Shown here piece after piece: positions 1-7,754 of a stretch of 15,151 nt of DNA; position 1 is the stretch's first letter, and each line of letters opens with the position of its first letter. The position numbers and the translations under genes are program-made. The notes beneath the pieces are model-generated. The model saw nothing but the letters and a program-made list of their open reading frames with translations. It searched no databases and was not told where the DNA came from. The stretch is from Larix sibirica. Lineage: Eukaryota > Streptophyta > Pinopsida > Pinales > Pinaceae. The stretch lies in contig NWUY0300001093.1 of the NCBI GenBank assembly GCA_004151065.3, positions 14,881-30,031 of the forward strand. The letters run 5' to 3'.

Positions 1-33
1 AATTCGAGTTTATGTTGATCATTCGTCCCTGTC

Positions 34-94
34 AAGTTTTCTTGAACTAGCATATAGCTTTCTGTGAAGTTTTGTTGAACTAGCATATAGCTTT
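34..94. repeat. 33-bp two-copy tandem repeat
   Basis: Two adjacent copies of a 33-bp unit start at 34 and 67. Both contain TTGAACTAGCATATAGCTTT and differ by one base (C versus G) in the aligned 28 bases. No coding role is visible. Confidence 0.8.
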
Positions 95-125
95 AGCTTA
101 ACGCTTGAATCGTTTATTTCCTCAG

Positions 126-235
126 CTTTGTTACGAAAACCTTATCCAGAAGGATTTGCAATAGAGGTGCACGGAAGAGGATAACAGATCGACTATGTAT
201 TGAGCGTTTGACTGACAGATCAGGTGTTGCATTTG
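126..235 (+). other. Exon-like fragment, unidentified
   Basis: This segment is bounded by a good plant acceptor (TTTATTTCCTCAG ending at 125) and a donor-like GTAAGG at 236. One frame opens with LLRKPYPEGFAIEVHGRG and meets TAA. Another frame, read from about the same point, continues with ERLTDRSGVAFG. It therefore looks like a real exon with one frame change, or an exon relic. I do not recognise the family. A chance open stretch is possible, and the link to the open frame at 316 is unproven. Confidence 0.25.
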
Positions 236-315
236 GTAAGGATTTGCTTTATTGGACAGATTTTGTCATGAATTTCATTTTATAGGGGAGAGACGATCTT
301 TTCACAGTCTTTTAA

Positions 316-438
316 TTCGAATTTATAAAAGACAGTCCCGATCCAGAAATGGCTTATAATGCTGTTGAAGTTTTGAGTGCGGCAAGAAAAGGACTACATA
401 ATGGCAGCTTCAAAATTCCCTTCGACGTCAGCTTCTAN
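316..438 (+). other. Open reading segment, unidentified, ends at an N
   Basis: About 40 codons are open from 316, after a TAA at 313. The peptide includes DSPDPEMAYNAVEVLSAARK followed by a short basic stretch and FKIPFDVSF. Composition is protein-like and the helix-forming middle looks like part of a soluble domain. An acceptor-like CAG at 333-335 precedes the conserved-looking part. The frame runs into TAN at 436-438, where the N hides whether it stops, and TAG follows at 439. It may be an exon of the same lost gene as 126-235, but the phases do not join simply. Function unknown. Confidence 0.25.
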
Positions 439-471
439 TAGGAAAAAGAATAGCATCAGAGACTAACCTCT

Positions 472-586
472 TCAGTTGATTTCAGCAGGAACAACCTTAG
501 TGGAATCAATTCCCAGTGAATTAAAGGATGAATCGTCTTTGTTTGACCGCTGATACAGCTCCTCGAGCTGCAGGGTTTCTGCAAAC
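472..586 (-). other. Candidate 3'-terminal exon, unidentified
   Basis: On the minus strand a strong acceptor (pyrimidine-rich tract ending ATTACAG) abuts 586. From there a 37-codon frame starts FAETLQLEELYQRS and ends ...KVVPAEIN with TGA at 474-472. An acidic helix followed by a polar tail would suit a protein C-terminus. The first ~10 codons recur at 817 and 854 with changed residues, both preceded by TTTTTACAG. No upstream exon can be fixed, so the gene is not identified; this may be a decayed copy. Confidence 0.25.
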
Positions 587-1062
587 CTGTAATTAATATA
601 GCAGAACTAACAGAAAAATACATTAATAAGGACAAAAACACACACTTCAATAATTATAATTATCTTTATTATTGAATTACCAGCTTCAGATGCATCCATT
701 ACAACAGCTGGAAGATGACCACGCAGGCCTCCTCATAATCCCTCAATAATACTCTGTTTCTCCTACCCAAAAATCTTTAAATGATGCAGCACCTCAAGCT
801 TCAGGGTTTCTGCAAACCTGTAAAAACTCCTCATACTGCATGGTTTCTACAAACCTGTAAAAATCACAGTATAGCAGAACTAATAGAAAAAATACATAAA
901 TAAAAGCAAAAACACTTAATTCAGTAACCGGATTATCTTTATTATTGAGTAACCAGATTGAGATACATCCATTACAACAGCTGGAAGTTGGATCCACAGG
1001 CTTCGTCATAAGCCCTCAATCCACAGGGGCGAATACCCTGTTTCCCCTACCCAAAACTCCTT
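557..1062. repeat. Diverged ~230-bp tandem duplication
   Basis: The block 557-779 and the block 786-1062 share, in the same order: the GGTTTCTGCAAACCTG motif, TATAGCAGAACTAA, TTATCTTTATTATTGA, CATCCATTACAACAGCTGGA and a CTACCCAAAA end. The second block is longer because the GGTTTCT(G/A)CAAACCTG motif is itself doubled there (near 804 and 842). Short open frames in both orientations here are not convincing genes. Confidence 0.75.
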
Positions 1063-1302
1063 CACACGGAAAAATAATCAAAAGAAAAACCCCAACTCTC
1101 AGCTCAGATTCTGTCCTTTGTAGATCTGGATTCCCCTTAAAGATCGCTGAAAAGTTCCTACTTCACCCGAACAAACCCAAACTGAAAGCAAATAAATCTA
1201 AATTTAGAACAACAATAATTAATGAACACTGTTTGACGTCTAAGCAGTAGGTTACAGAACGGTGCGGCTGGAGAGACCTGACGGATGCTCACATAGAATT
1301 TG
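1063..1302. other. No gene seen
   Basis: Short open frames on both strands lack recognisable domains. A minus-strand acceptor-like TTTATTTGCTTTCAG lies near 1180-1195, but no coherent exon chain could be built from it. Confidence 0.4.
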
Positions 1303-1410
1303 AAAGAGCAGCCATAGCACATGAATTACACAAAATAATGATGTTTATTACTTACCAAAGAGCAGCCATAGCACATGAATTACACAAAATAATGATGGGT
1401 ATTACTTACC
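1303..1410. repeat. 54-bp two-copy tandem repeat
   Basis: Units 1303-1356 and 1357-1410 differ at two bases (ATGTTTATT versus ATGGGTATT). On the minus strand each unit carries GGTAAGTAAT, a good plant splice-donor match, so a donor-like site has been duplicated with the unit. Confidence 0.9.
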
Positions 1411-1508
1411 AAATATCAAGATACAAAAAGTATATATAATTGAAGTTAGATCCAACTAAAACATGAATATGGAGGTTAAAAGAATATCTCAACACCTCCT
1501 ACAAAATC

Positions 1509-1682
1509 TCAAACCAACTTTAAAGCAAGGATACATACTGTATTAATGGAAGTATTATCTCTAACATGCTCGGCATCAACCGCCATGAAGATTCTGCCAT
1601 TGATCTTATGAAAAATAATACGAGATTGTGTTGTAAATTGTAAATGGTGGTTAGGCCATAAAACGATTCCAAATGAGCACAT
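1509..1682 (-). other. 57-codon open frame downstream of the BAHD gene
   Basis: An ATG at 1682-1680 opens 57 codons ending in TGA at 1511-1509. The middle reads RIIFHKINGRIFMAVDAEHV, which looks protein-like, and a donor-like ACA|GTATGT occurs near its end. It lies about 80 bases downstream of the BAHD stop on the same strand, so it may only be 3' untranslated sequence, or it may be an exon relic. The family is not recognised. A longer frame overlapping it in another phase looks less protein-like. Confidence 0.2.
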
Positions 1683-1758
1683 AGCATTAAAATTTGAAAA
1701 TTAATTTTCCAAATATGATTGTTCCTCAAACTATGATATCTAAAACCGGCTATGGCGA

Positions 1759-3224
1759 TCAGACTTCTCGCAAAAAGAAATGGAACTGAGGATCAGACAT
1801 GAGCAATTGCAGAGAGGAAGGGCAGAGGCAAATCTCTACATCCACACTCTCAGGGCCTTCTTTTCCGGGATATAGTGTGATTTTCCCATCAAACTTGTTA
1901 GCGCCTCCACTTCTTACGCACATGGGTTGTCCAAATCCAAAATCGGTCTCGTACACCGGAAATCTGGGTGAGCTTCCAATCGCAATGATGTTAGTGATGC
2001 CCTGGCGTGATGTTAAAGTGGGGTTCTTCATCCATTCTTCCATTCTTAATCTAATCCTTTCGTCTTTCTGTGCTGCCTCTATGCTTTCCTGAAGAAGGCT
2101 CGCTGCTGTTATAATGCCTGCATTGCTCAGAAGCTCTCCCGCCCGTGTAGTGATCAGTTGGATTTGAATAGCGTTACCAAAATAAAACGTGTGAAGAGGC
2201 GGAACGAGTCTTTGCCGGCAATCCACAGCGAGGATCATGGTAGTTTCCTCTTCTGCTCTTAACTCGCGTGCCCGTGTGATTACCACCCACATATGGGAAG
2301 CCAGCGCCTTGAAAGACGAGTAAATTATCGTTCCCATCTTCTTGTTCTTGTGCGTGTTGACGTGATTCTTGAGGCGTGTCATCATGTCTTTGCTGAAAAG
2401 AAATACAGCCTCCTGTAGATCGTTAGACAGCGGAAGAGGCCTTTGCACAGTCTCGACAGACTGGAGGTATATATTTTTCTGGTTAGATGTGACCATGGAA
2501 GAAGTGCAAGAGGCTGGTCTGAAGCGATGGTGGAAGGGAGGATTTGCTATTGTGAGAGATCCTCTGCAAATCTCAGACCATGAATTGACGAAGTGCCATG
2601 CGGAGGATCCGTCGACGAGCATGTGATTCATTGTGAATGCCATAGCCACTGCATCTTTAAGCTGAGTCACCTGCTGGCTCATATATTTAAGTTAAATCAA
2701 ACCCAGTCTAGTATAACTATAGCCTAGTCTGTTCCAATTTAGATTCGACTCGACTAGCGGACACATATTAAGGAAAGTATTAATTGAATGCATCAACTGA
2801 TTTACCTGAACTGCAAGCAAAGGAAGAGATCGGCCGTCTGCACAAATGCAGTCGTTCAAAGGAAATAACAATTCCTGAATGTAGCGAGGACTTTTGTGGA
2901 GGAGTATGTGTTCAAGAGTGGTGTCTGCAGCGGCCTCTATAAATTGGGCACCCTCATCGTTGCATCTCACATGTAGAAAACCGTCGGAAGACTCGGCCAA
3001 TCTGCCAGCCAAAGCATAGAAATAGACGAGCACCTCTGCTAGGCTCCATTTCAATCGCTCAACTAAATCATGTGAATTTATGTTCACTTGTTGTTGGAAG
3101 AAGACTACCATAAATTCACAGCAGAGAGCGGGCAATTCTCTTCTTACGTTGGCTTTGCAAGGAATATTGTGGAAGTACTCATCTTACTCACTGCAAGAAC
3201 CATGTCTGTGTTTGGATCTCCCAT
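1759..3224 (-). pseudogene. BAHD acyltransferase (EPS1/At3g50280-like), disrupted N-terminus
   Basis: BAHD enzymes are cytosolic and transfer an acyl group from acyl-CoA to a hydroxyl or amine of a specialised metabolite; the substrate here cannot be read from sequence. Exon 1 ends at 2806 and includes LAEVLVYFYALAGRL, NDEGAQFIEA and LPLLAVQ. Exon 2 (2670-1759) begins VTQLKDAVAMAF, then the catalytic HMLVDG (HxxxD, His at 2625-2623), GSSPRFPVYETDFGFGQP (structural DFGWG with Trp replaced by Phe, 1944-1930) and a normal C-terminus. Full length would be about 440 residues, usual for the family. The likely start is ATG at 3224 (another ATG at 3203). That frame shows STIFLAKPT, then TAA at 3146-3144, then a BAHD-like PLSAVNL; the frame changes near 3107-3125 to enter exon 1 proper. 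The N-terminal breaks make it a probable pseudogene, although sequencing errors are possible. Family call is strong; subfamily moderate. Confidence 0.85.
2671..2805 (-). other. Intron of the BAHD gene
   Basis: A 135-bp phase-0 intron has donor CAG|GTAAAT at 2806/2805 and acceptor AGCCAGCAG|GTGACT at 2671/2670. It separates LLAVQ from VTQLKD. This is the position where most plant BAHD genes carry their single intron, just upstream of HxxxD. Joining the exons restores the family's usual QVTQLKDG-like stretch, and reading through the intron breaks the similarity. Confidence 0.9.
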
Positions 3225-3337
3225 GGGGAATAAGTTTGATGGTACTAAGCACAATCAGGATGCTCTTTTCATTGCGCTCCTGGGGTAGACATATTGAGTT
3301 TGTGAGAACCCAAAACAAAGGTTAAGGATGTGAAACC
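3225..3337 (-). promoter_or_regulatory. Probable 5' leader/proximal promoter of the BAHD gene
   Basis: This is the sequence immediately upstream of the proposed ATG at 3224. An in-frame TGA at 3257-3255 bounds the coding frame. No unambiguous TATA box is visible. The role is assigned only from position. Confidence 0.25.
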
Positions 3338-3417
3338 GGTTGGAGTATCCGTCCCACTTTTGGGAATATAATGTGGAGGTTGGAGTATCCGTCCCACTTT
3401 TGGGAATATAATGTGGA
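3338..3417. repeat. Exact 2 x 40-bp minisatellite upstream of the BAHD gene
   Basis: Units 3338-3377 and 3378-3417 are identical (GGTTGGAGTATCCGTCCCAC at the start of each). From 3418 to about 3564 degenerate pieces continue: GGGAATATAATG, ATGGCTACA and GAGATAATGGGACTATGTAT each occur two or more times. The area is a degenerating minisatellite. Confidence 0.9.
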
Positions 3418-3564
3418 TTGATGGCTACATTGGGAATATAATGATGGCTACACTTGGAGAATGAGATAATGGGACTATGTATATTGGGAGATTGAGATAA
3501 TGGGACTATGTATAATGTGGATCGATGGTTATAACATTGGGAATATAATGATGGCTACACTGAA

Positions 3565-4121
3565 AATATAATAATGGCTACAGTGAAAATATAATGTAAA
3601 TTGAGATGATGGAACTATGTGCTTGGTTTTTAATTGATTTCTTATTTAGTTATTTATAAGTTGGAACTATGTGTTTGGTTCCTAATCCATTTCTTATTTG
3701 GTGATTTATAAGTTGTTAATGGCGAAGTGTCCTTGCACTTCAGTTTCCCATGCAATCCTGGCAAAGACTAACAATTGGGCCGCAGAGCATTAAATGCGGT
3801 GGCTCAGTGATTAGTGACCATTAGATCCGGAGATTCTCTAGATCTAATAGTCACTGAGCGGCCACACGGCTTGGTGGTTAGTCTTCGCCATGGAATATTC
3901 ATTTGAAAAATCAAAAGAACTCCAATGGATCACATGTGGAATGGCCATGACAAGCGGTTGTGTCCAATCAATCTCTGTCTACTTGCCCAGGTTCACTCTT
4001 GCCCCAGTTAACCTAATTTCTTATAACAGGTGTGGATTTGGAGGCTAAATTAGGACTCCCTGTGTTCCCTCGATTTTACGCTCTTGTTATCATCATCAGA
4101 TGCATCGCTCGTTTTCCTTCA
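3565..4121. repeat. ~0.5-kb tandem segment, copy 1 (with MITE)
   Basis: This copy aligns along its length with 4124-4576, at roughly 90 percent identity judged by eye. The length difference (557 versus 453) is explained by the 132-bp element at 3759-3890 replacing 22 bp at 4318-4339, plus a 6-bp difference. It contains an internal 52-bp repeat (GGAACTATGTG at 3611 and 3663). The last ~180 bp, ending GTTTTCCTTCA, is the best conserved part. No protein domain is recognised. Confidence 0.9.
3759..3890. mobile_element. 132-bp MITE-like foldback element
   Basis: The ends are near-perfect inverted repeats: TGGCAAAGACTAAC at the left and GTTAGTCTTCGCCA at the right (one mismatch). Inside, CTCAGTGA...CCATTAGATC pairs with GATCTAATAGTCACTGAG, apart from a 7-bp TTAGTGA duplication in the left arm, so most of the element folds into one hairpin. 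The partner segment at 4124-4576 lacks it. There is no coding capacity, as expected for a non-autonomous DNA transposon. A clean target-site duplication is not visible and the superfamily is unknown. Confidence 0.75.
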
Positions 4122-4123
4122 NC

Positions 4124-4576
4124 AATATAATAATGGCTACATTGAAAATATAATGTAAATTGAGATCATGTAACTATGTGCTTAGTTTTTAATTGATTTC
4201 TTATTTAATTATTTATATGTTGGAATTATGTGCTTGGTTTCTAATCCATTTCTTATTTGGTGATTTATAAGTTGTCAATGGCAAACTGCCCTTGCATTTC
4301 AGTTTCCCATGCAATCCATATGTTCAGACTGAAATGTGATGGAATATTCATTTGAAAACTCAAAAGAACTGCGATGGATCACATGGGTAATTGGAATGGC
4401 CATGGCTAGCGGTTGTGTCCAATCAATCTCTGCCTGCTTGCCGAGGTTCACTCTTGCCCCAGTTAACCTAATTTCTTATAACAGGTGTGGATTTGGAGTG
4501 TAGATTAGGACTACCTGTGTTCCCTCGATTTTACGCTCTTGTTATCATCATCAGATGCATCGCTCGTTTTCCTTCA
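4124..4576. repeat. ~0.5-kb tandem segment, copy 2 (without MITE)
   Basis: Direct second copy of 3565-4121. Where copy 1 carries the foldback element, this copy has a 22-bp stretch at 4318-4339 between GCAATCC and TGGAATATTC. The join to copy 1 contains the N at 4122, so part of the arrangement could come from assembly. Confidence 0.9.
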
Positions 4577-4617
4577 ATTATGACTAGGCACTGGAGATAG
4601 GAGACAGTCCTTAAATC

Positions 4618-4898
4618 ACCTCAACATTCACTGGTATATTAAAAAAGGGTGTTTATCCTTATCCATGTTGTAGGCAGGGTGAGGGGCAAATGTGGCATAG
4701 TCGGCCCCATGTACTTGTAAAGAAATATCCCCATTGATTCTAATAGATTAAAATATATCTCTCTTCTCAAACCGCAGGACTTTCGATGTTTGATAGTGGT
4801 CGAGGAAGCTTGGACCTCAACATTCACCGGTATATTGATTCTAATCGCCTTTTTGCCTTATCCTTAATTCGCCTCAACATTCACTGGTATATTGATTC
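4618..4898. repeat. Three dispersed copies of a 23-bp repeat
   Basis: CCTCAACATTCACTGGTATATT or a one-base variant occurs at 4618-4640, 4814-4836 and 4871-4893. The latter two are followed by GATTC, and copies 1 and 3 are preceded by TCCTTAAWTC. The sequence between them has no recognisable gene. Confidence 0.8.
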
Positions 4899-5052
4899 AT
4901 AATACAAACTGCGGGTGTAATATATTATTTGTGTTTTGTGAATCATATTTAGTTTTCGTTGATGTTGAAATGCATTTTAGGGAATATATGGCTATGTGAA
5001 GCGTGATGTAGAATTTCAACAGATGTAGAAATGTTGCAGAATATATTATTTG

Positions 5053-5188
5053 TATTTGTATGTGTGGACTCTGCATCCTCTGATCTAACATGCAGAAAAT
5101 GAATTTGCCACAAAGCCATATATTTGTATGTGTGGACTCTGCATCCTCTGATCTAACATGCAGAAAATGAATTTGCCACAAAGCCATG
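5053..5188. repeat. 68-bp two-copy tandem repeat
   Basis: Units start at 5053 and 5121 and match over 67 of 68 bases, including TGTGTGGACTCTGCATCCTC and GAATTTGCCACAAAGCCAT. Near identity points to a recent duplication. Open frames crossing it in both orientations appear incidental. Confidence 0.95.
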
Positions 5189-5586
5189 GAATAACCCAGG
5201 GGAGGGGTTGTTGCCAAGTTGGAATTGTTCGTTCAGTCGATAAAATGGATTACAAAAAGAGGGTCGATAAAAGGAATTACAATAAGAAGATCACTGATAT
5301 TCACATTGAAGTGCAACCATTTCAAAACGCTACATTTGTTTTCCTTCTGCAATCACACGAATAATTGGCTACCAGTTAGACTAAAGAAAGCACTACAGAC
5401 GGAGCAAATAAATAAATAAATATTTAATATAACAAGGCTGACCACAACGCTGGAGAAGCGCTTGTGCTTAATCAAACTAGCATCCAAACCTGGTGTTGCT
5501 ACCTCAATATTGATCTGTATTCTCACAGTTTTAGTTTTAATCTATTCACACATATCATTAATCTATTACCACAGTTTTAGTTTTAG
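5189..5586. other. No gene seen; flank of LINE A
   Basis: Low-complexity, AT-rich sequence. CACAGTTTTAGTTTTA occurs twice (near 5525 and 5570), just before the poly-T tract of LINE A. No coding or RNA gene is supported. Confidence 0.4.
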
Positions 5587-5596
5587 TTTTTTTTTT

Positions 5597-5975
5597 CAGA
5601 AAGAAAAAGAGCAATACTTGATATTGAAGTATAAACGGTTACATAATAGATCATCCCGACAGTCCTCAATCAGATCAAGACCATCACAATACTGATAAAC
5701 AACAGTCCACTACAGCTCATAGCAACTAACCTAGACAATCTGGAGCAAACATAAATCCACCAAAATATACCAATCCTCCGGCATAAGTAACTGGAATCGA
5801 AATGAAAATAATAGAAAAAGGAGATATAAGAGATTAAATATATAATAGTCCAAAATAATACCAATGCAGTGGCATATTGAAGTAGGAGTGTAACAGAAAT
5901 AAAGTCGACCAGATAAAAAATAAAATGCCAAAAAGACGAGGCCGCAAAATACAGAAACATGCTAAAGTTGGAAAA
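5597..5975 (-). other. 3' untranslated region of LINE A
   Basis: This segment is non-coding in the RNase H frame and is collinear with 9690-10100 of copy B (shared TACTTGATATTGAAGTATAA near the 3' end, and GCAGTGGCATA further in). Open frames here are therefore not genes. Confidence 0.7.
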
Positions 5976-5989
5976 TCTGCCAGAAGTTT

Positions 5990-6435
5990 GTGGCAGGCTG
6001 AGTCATACCACTGTGAATCTCATAATTGATCCGACCTTCAACAGCCTCCAGACCGCGATGAGAGGGTGCATCAGCAACAACGTTATGTTCACGAAATATA
6101 TGAACAATAGTAGTCGAAGAGCAAGTGTCCATAAAGTGTCGGGTTTGATCCAACCATGAGCTAAGGGCAAGAGCAAGAGCATTGATGACAGCCGCAGAGT
6201 TGGCCCAGTTGACAATCACCAGAAAGTCCCCCGCTGCCTGATCGAGTAATATGTTTACCTTGATGGAAAAAAAAAGAACCATCCATAATGCCAAGAGCTC
6301 ACTCTTAGTGTTGGTGCCTCAACCACTAAACATCCAAAGCATGATATGGTCACCACATGACTGTTCAATGAATGCCCCTGCTCCACAAATCCCAGAAGAA
6401 GCTAGAGCAGCCCCATCAAAACAAGCTCGGTTTCC
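5990..6435 (-). pseudogene. LINE A RNase H domain
   Basis: A C-terminal RNase H degrades the RNA strand of the RNA-DNA hybrid during retrotransposition and is known from a lineage of plant L1 elements. All four acidic positions can be seen: FDGA (near 6420), KSEL just downstream of a TGA at 6321-6319, GDFLVIVNWAN, and HIFREHNVVAD. The TGA is the only break between two pieces that otherwise share one frame. ALWMVLFF follows the second acidic position, as expected. The protein ends soon after VEGRINYEI. Confidence 0.85.
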
Positions 6436-7041
6436 TGAACAGAGTAAATGAGAAGGAACGGTAATGCGATCTCCAATGCCCGCAGTAAGACAATCCCGAG
6501 CAGCCACTTTAAACTCCACTGATAAAGCCTGAATAAGACAAGATACCTTGCTTAGCTTAGTAAATATATCGTCAAATAGAAGCCGATTATGAGCCTTCCA
6601 AATCTCCCATGCCACATGGCAAGCCAAGCACCCAAAATCTGAATTGACCGAAAACAAAGTCTTGTACCAGTCCTGCAATGAAAAATCAGATCCCTGCTGA
6701 ATATGTATGAATAGATCGCCGAAGTATGACCAGATCTTGACAGTATAAGGACAACCTGCAAAGAGATGATAGCAGGATTCCTCATCACTATGGCACATAA
6801 GACATATATTAGGGCCCTGAATACCGCGCTTTTGTAGATTACCCCAAATGAGGATTTTCCCGACCAATAAGAGCCATGTAAAAATCTTCACTTTTAATGG
6901 GATATGCCACCCCCAGGACACACTATACCACCACTTCCAGTCAACTAAATTGTTATAACATAATGCCTCATATGTTGATTGAGGCGATATCATACCATCA
7001 TTTGAATTCCATGACCAAAGCAATCTATCATCATACTCCAT
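6436..7041 (-). pseudogene. LINE A zf-RVT region
   Basis: The zinc-binding region that lies between reverse transcriptase and RNase H in plant LINEs. Typical signatures are LLWSWNSNDG, IPLKVKIFTWLLLVGKIL, then CLMCHSDEESCYHLFAGCPY (Cys-x2-Cys ... His-x4-Cys) followed by VKIW and AWEIWKAHNRLLF. It stays open for about 200 codons, the best preserved part of copy A. Its counterpart at 10716-11170 is very similar. Confidence 0.85.
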
Positions 7042-7750
7042 AATGCAATATTAGCACAGTACAGGTCCAGAATGAAGGACTTCCATTCAATAGCCATAGT
7101 GCCAACCAGTCCAAGATGCTCAGCGCTAATCCAGCTATGAAAAAATTTAGATGTTCCATTATAAATCAAAATTTGGTTGAGATAGTAATAACCTCAGCAT
7201 CTCAGATGGTGTATCAGAGCAAAGGATAGCTTAAAAGAGGAAGGACCGCCCACTATAGGATCTTCCCCGATCCGAATATGATGTCCATTACCAGGTACCC
7301 AGGCCAACCAATCAACCAAAAAAGGGAAAGATAATAGTAAGCCCACCTAGATATTGGATATACCCTTAGTTATCTCCCTCGGAGATCGAATCCATTGGTT
7401 CATAGTCATCTTGCCAAAATATTTGTCCTTTAATATGCTACCCCAAAAACATTCAACCGTCAGTGCACGCCATAAACTCTTTGACAATAGTGCAGTAGAG
7501 AAGGAAAAAATATTTTTTATAGCCCATCCTCCCTGAGCATATGGGCGATCAAGTTTTATCCAATCCACTAAGTGAATTCTATTTTTCCCAGTCCCAGACC
7601 AAATGAATCGATGTATTTTCTAACGGATGGAGGACAATATAGATCGAGGGATTTTGCACAAGGAGAACCAGTAAACCCCCATGTTTTGTAAAACTATTTG
7701 GCAAGTATAAGGCGCCCACCACTGGATAACCAAGCCACTGCCAGTGAATA
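7042..7750 (-). pseudogene. LINE A region between reverse transcriptase and zf-RVT
   Basis: Minus-strand peptides include WIKLDRPYAQGGWAIKNI, then SFSTALLSKSLWRAL and WGSILKDKYFG, the usual W-K-RP-GG-IKNI-ALL-K-LWR series downstream of LINE reverse transcriptase. Frames change at both ends of 7347-7568. The neighbouring 7042-7340 matches the intact reading of copy B (10716-11426) but is broken here. Confidence 0.75.
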
Positions 7751-7754
7751 TCCT

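Noticed and set aside
1520-1729. 69-codon minus-strand frame downstream of the BAHD gene
   Set aside because: Hydrophobic with no recognisable motif; overlaps another frame that looks more protein-like, and is probably untranslated sequence.
1799-2626. Plus-strand open frames at 1799-2092 and 2369-2626
   Set aside because: They are antisense to exon 2 of the BAHD gene and have no domain of their own.
3107-3144. A short intron removing the N-terminal stop of the BAHD gene
   Set aside because: The GTAAGA donor is good, but the nearest AG would give an intron of about 43 bp, below the usual plant minimum, and would remove conserved residues.
3080-3325. Plus-strand open frames over the BAHD 5' end
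   Set aside because: Antisense to exon 1 and the leader; peptide composition is not domain-like.
3565-4576. The two ~0.5-kb segments as LTRs of one retrotransposon
   Set aside because: They are directly adjacent with no internal coding region, and the ends lack TG...CA with a primer-binding site.
5158-5419. Overlapping plus-strand frames after the 68-bp repeat
   Set aside because: They begin within the repeat, lack any motif and overlap each other in different phases.
5462-5960. Frames on both strands around the LINE A tail
   Set aside because: They cross the poly-T tract and the 3' untranslated region; the matching region of copy B does not keep them open.
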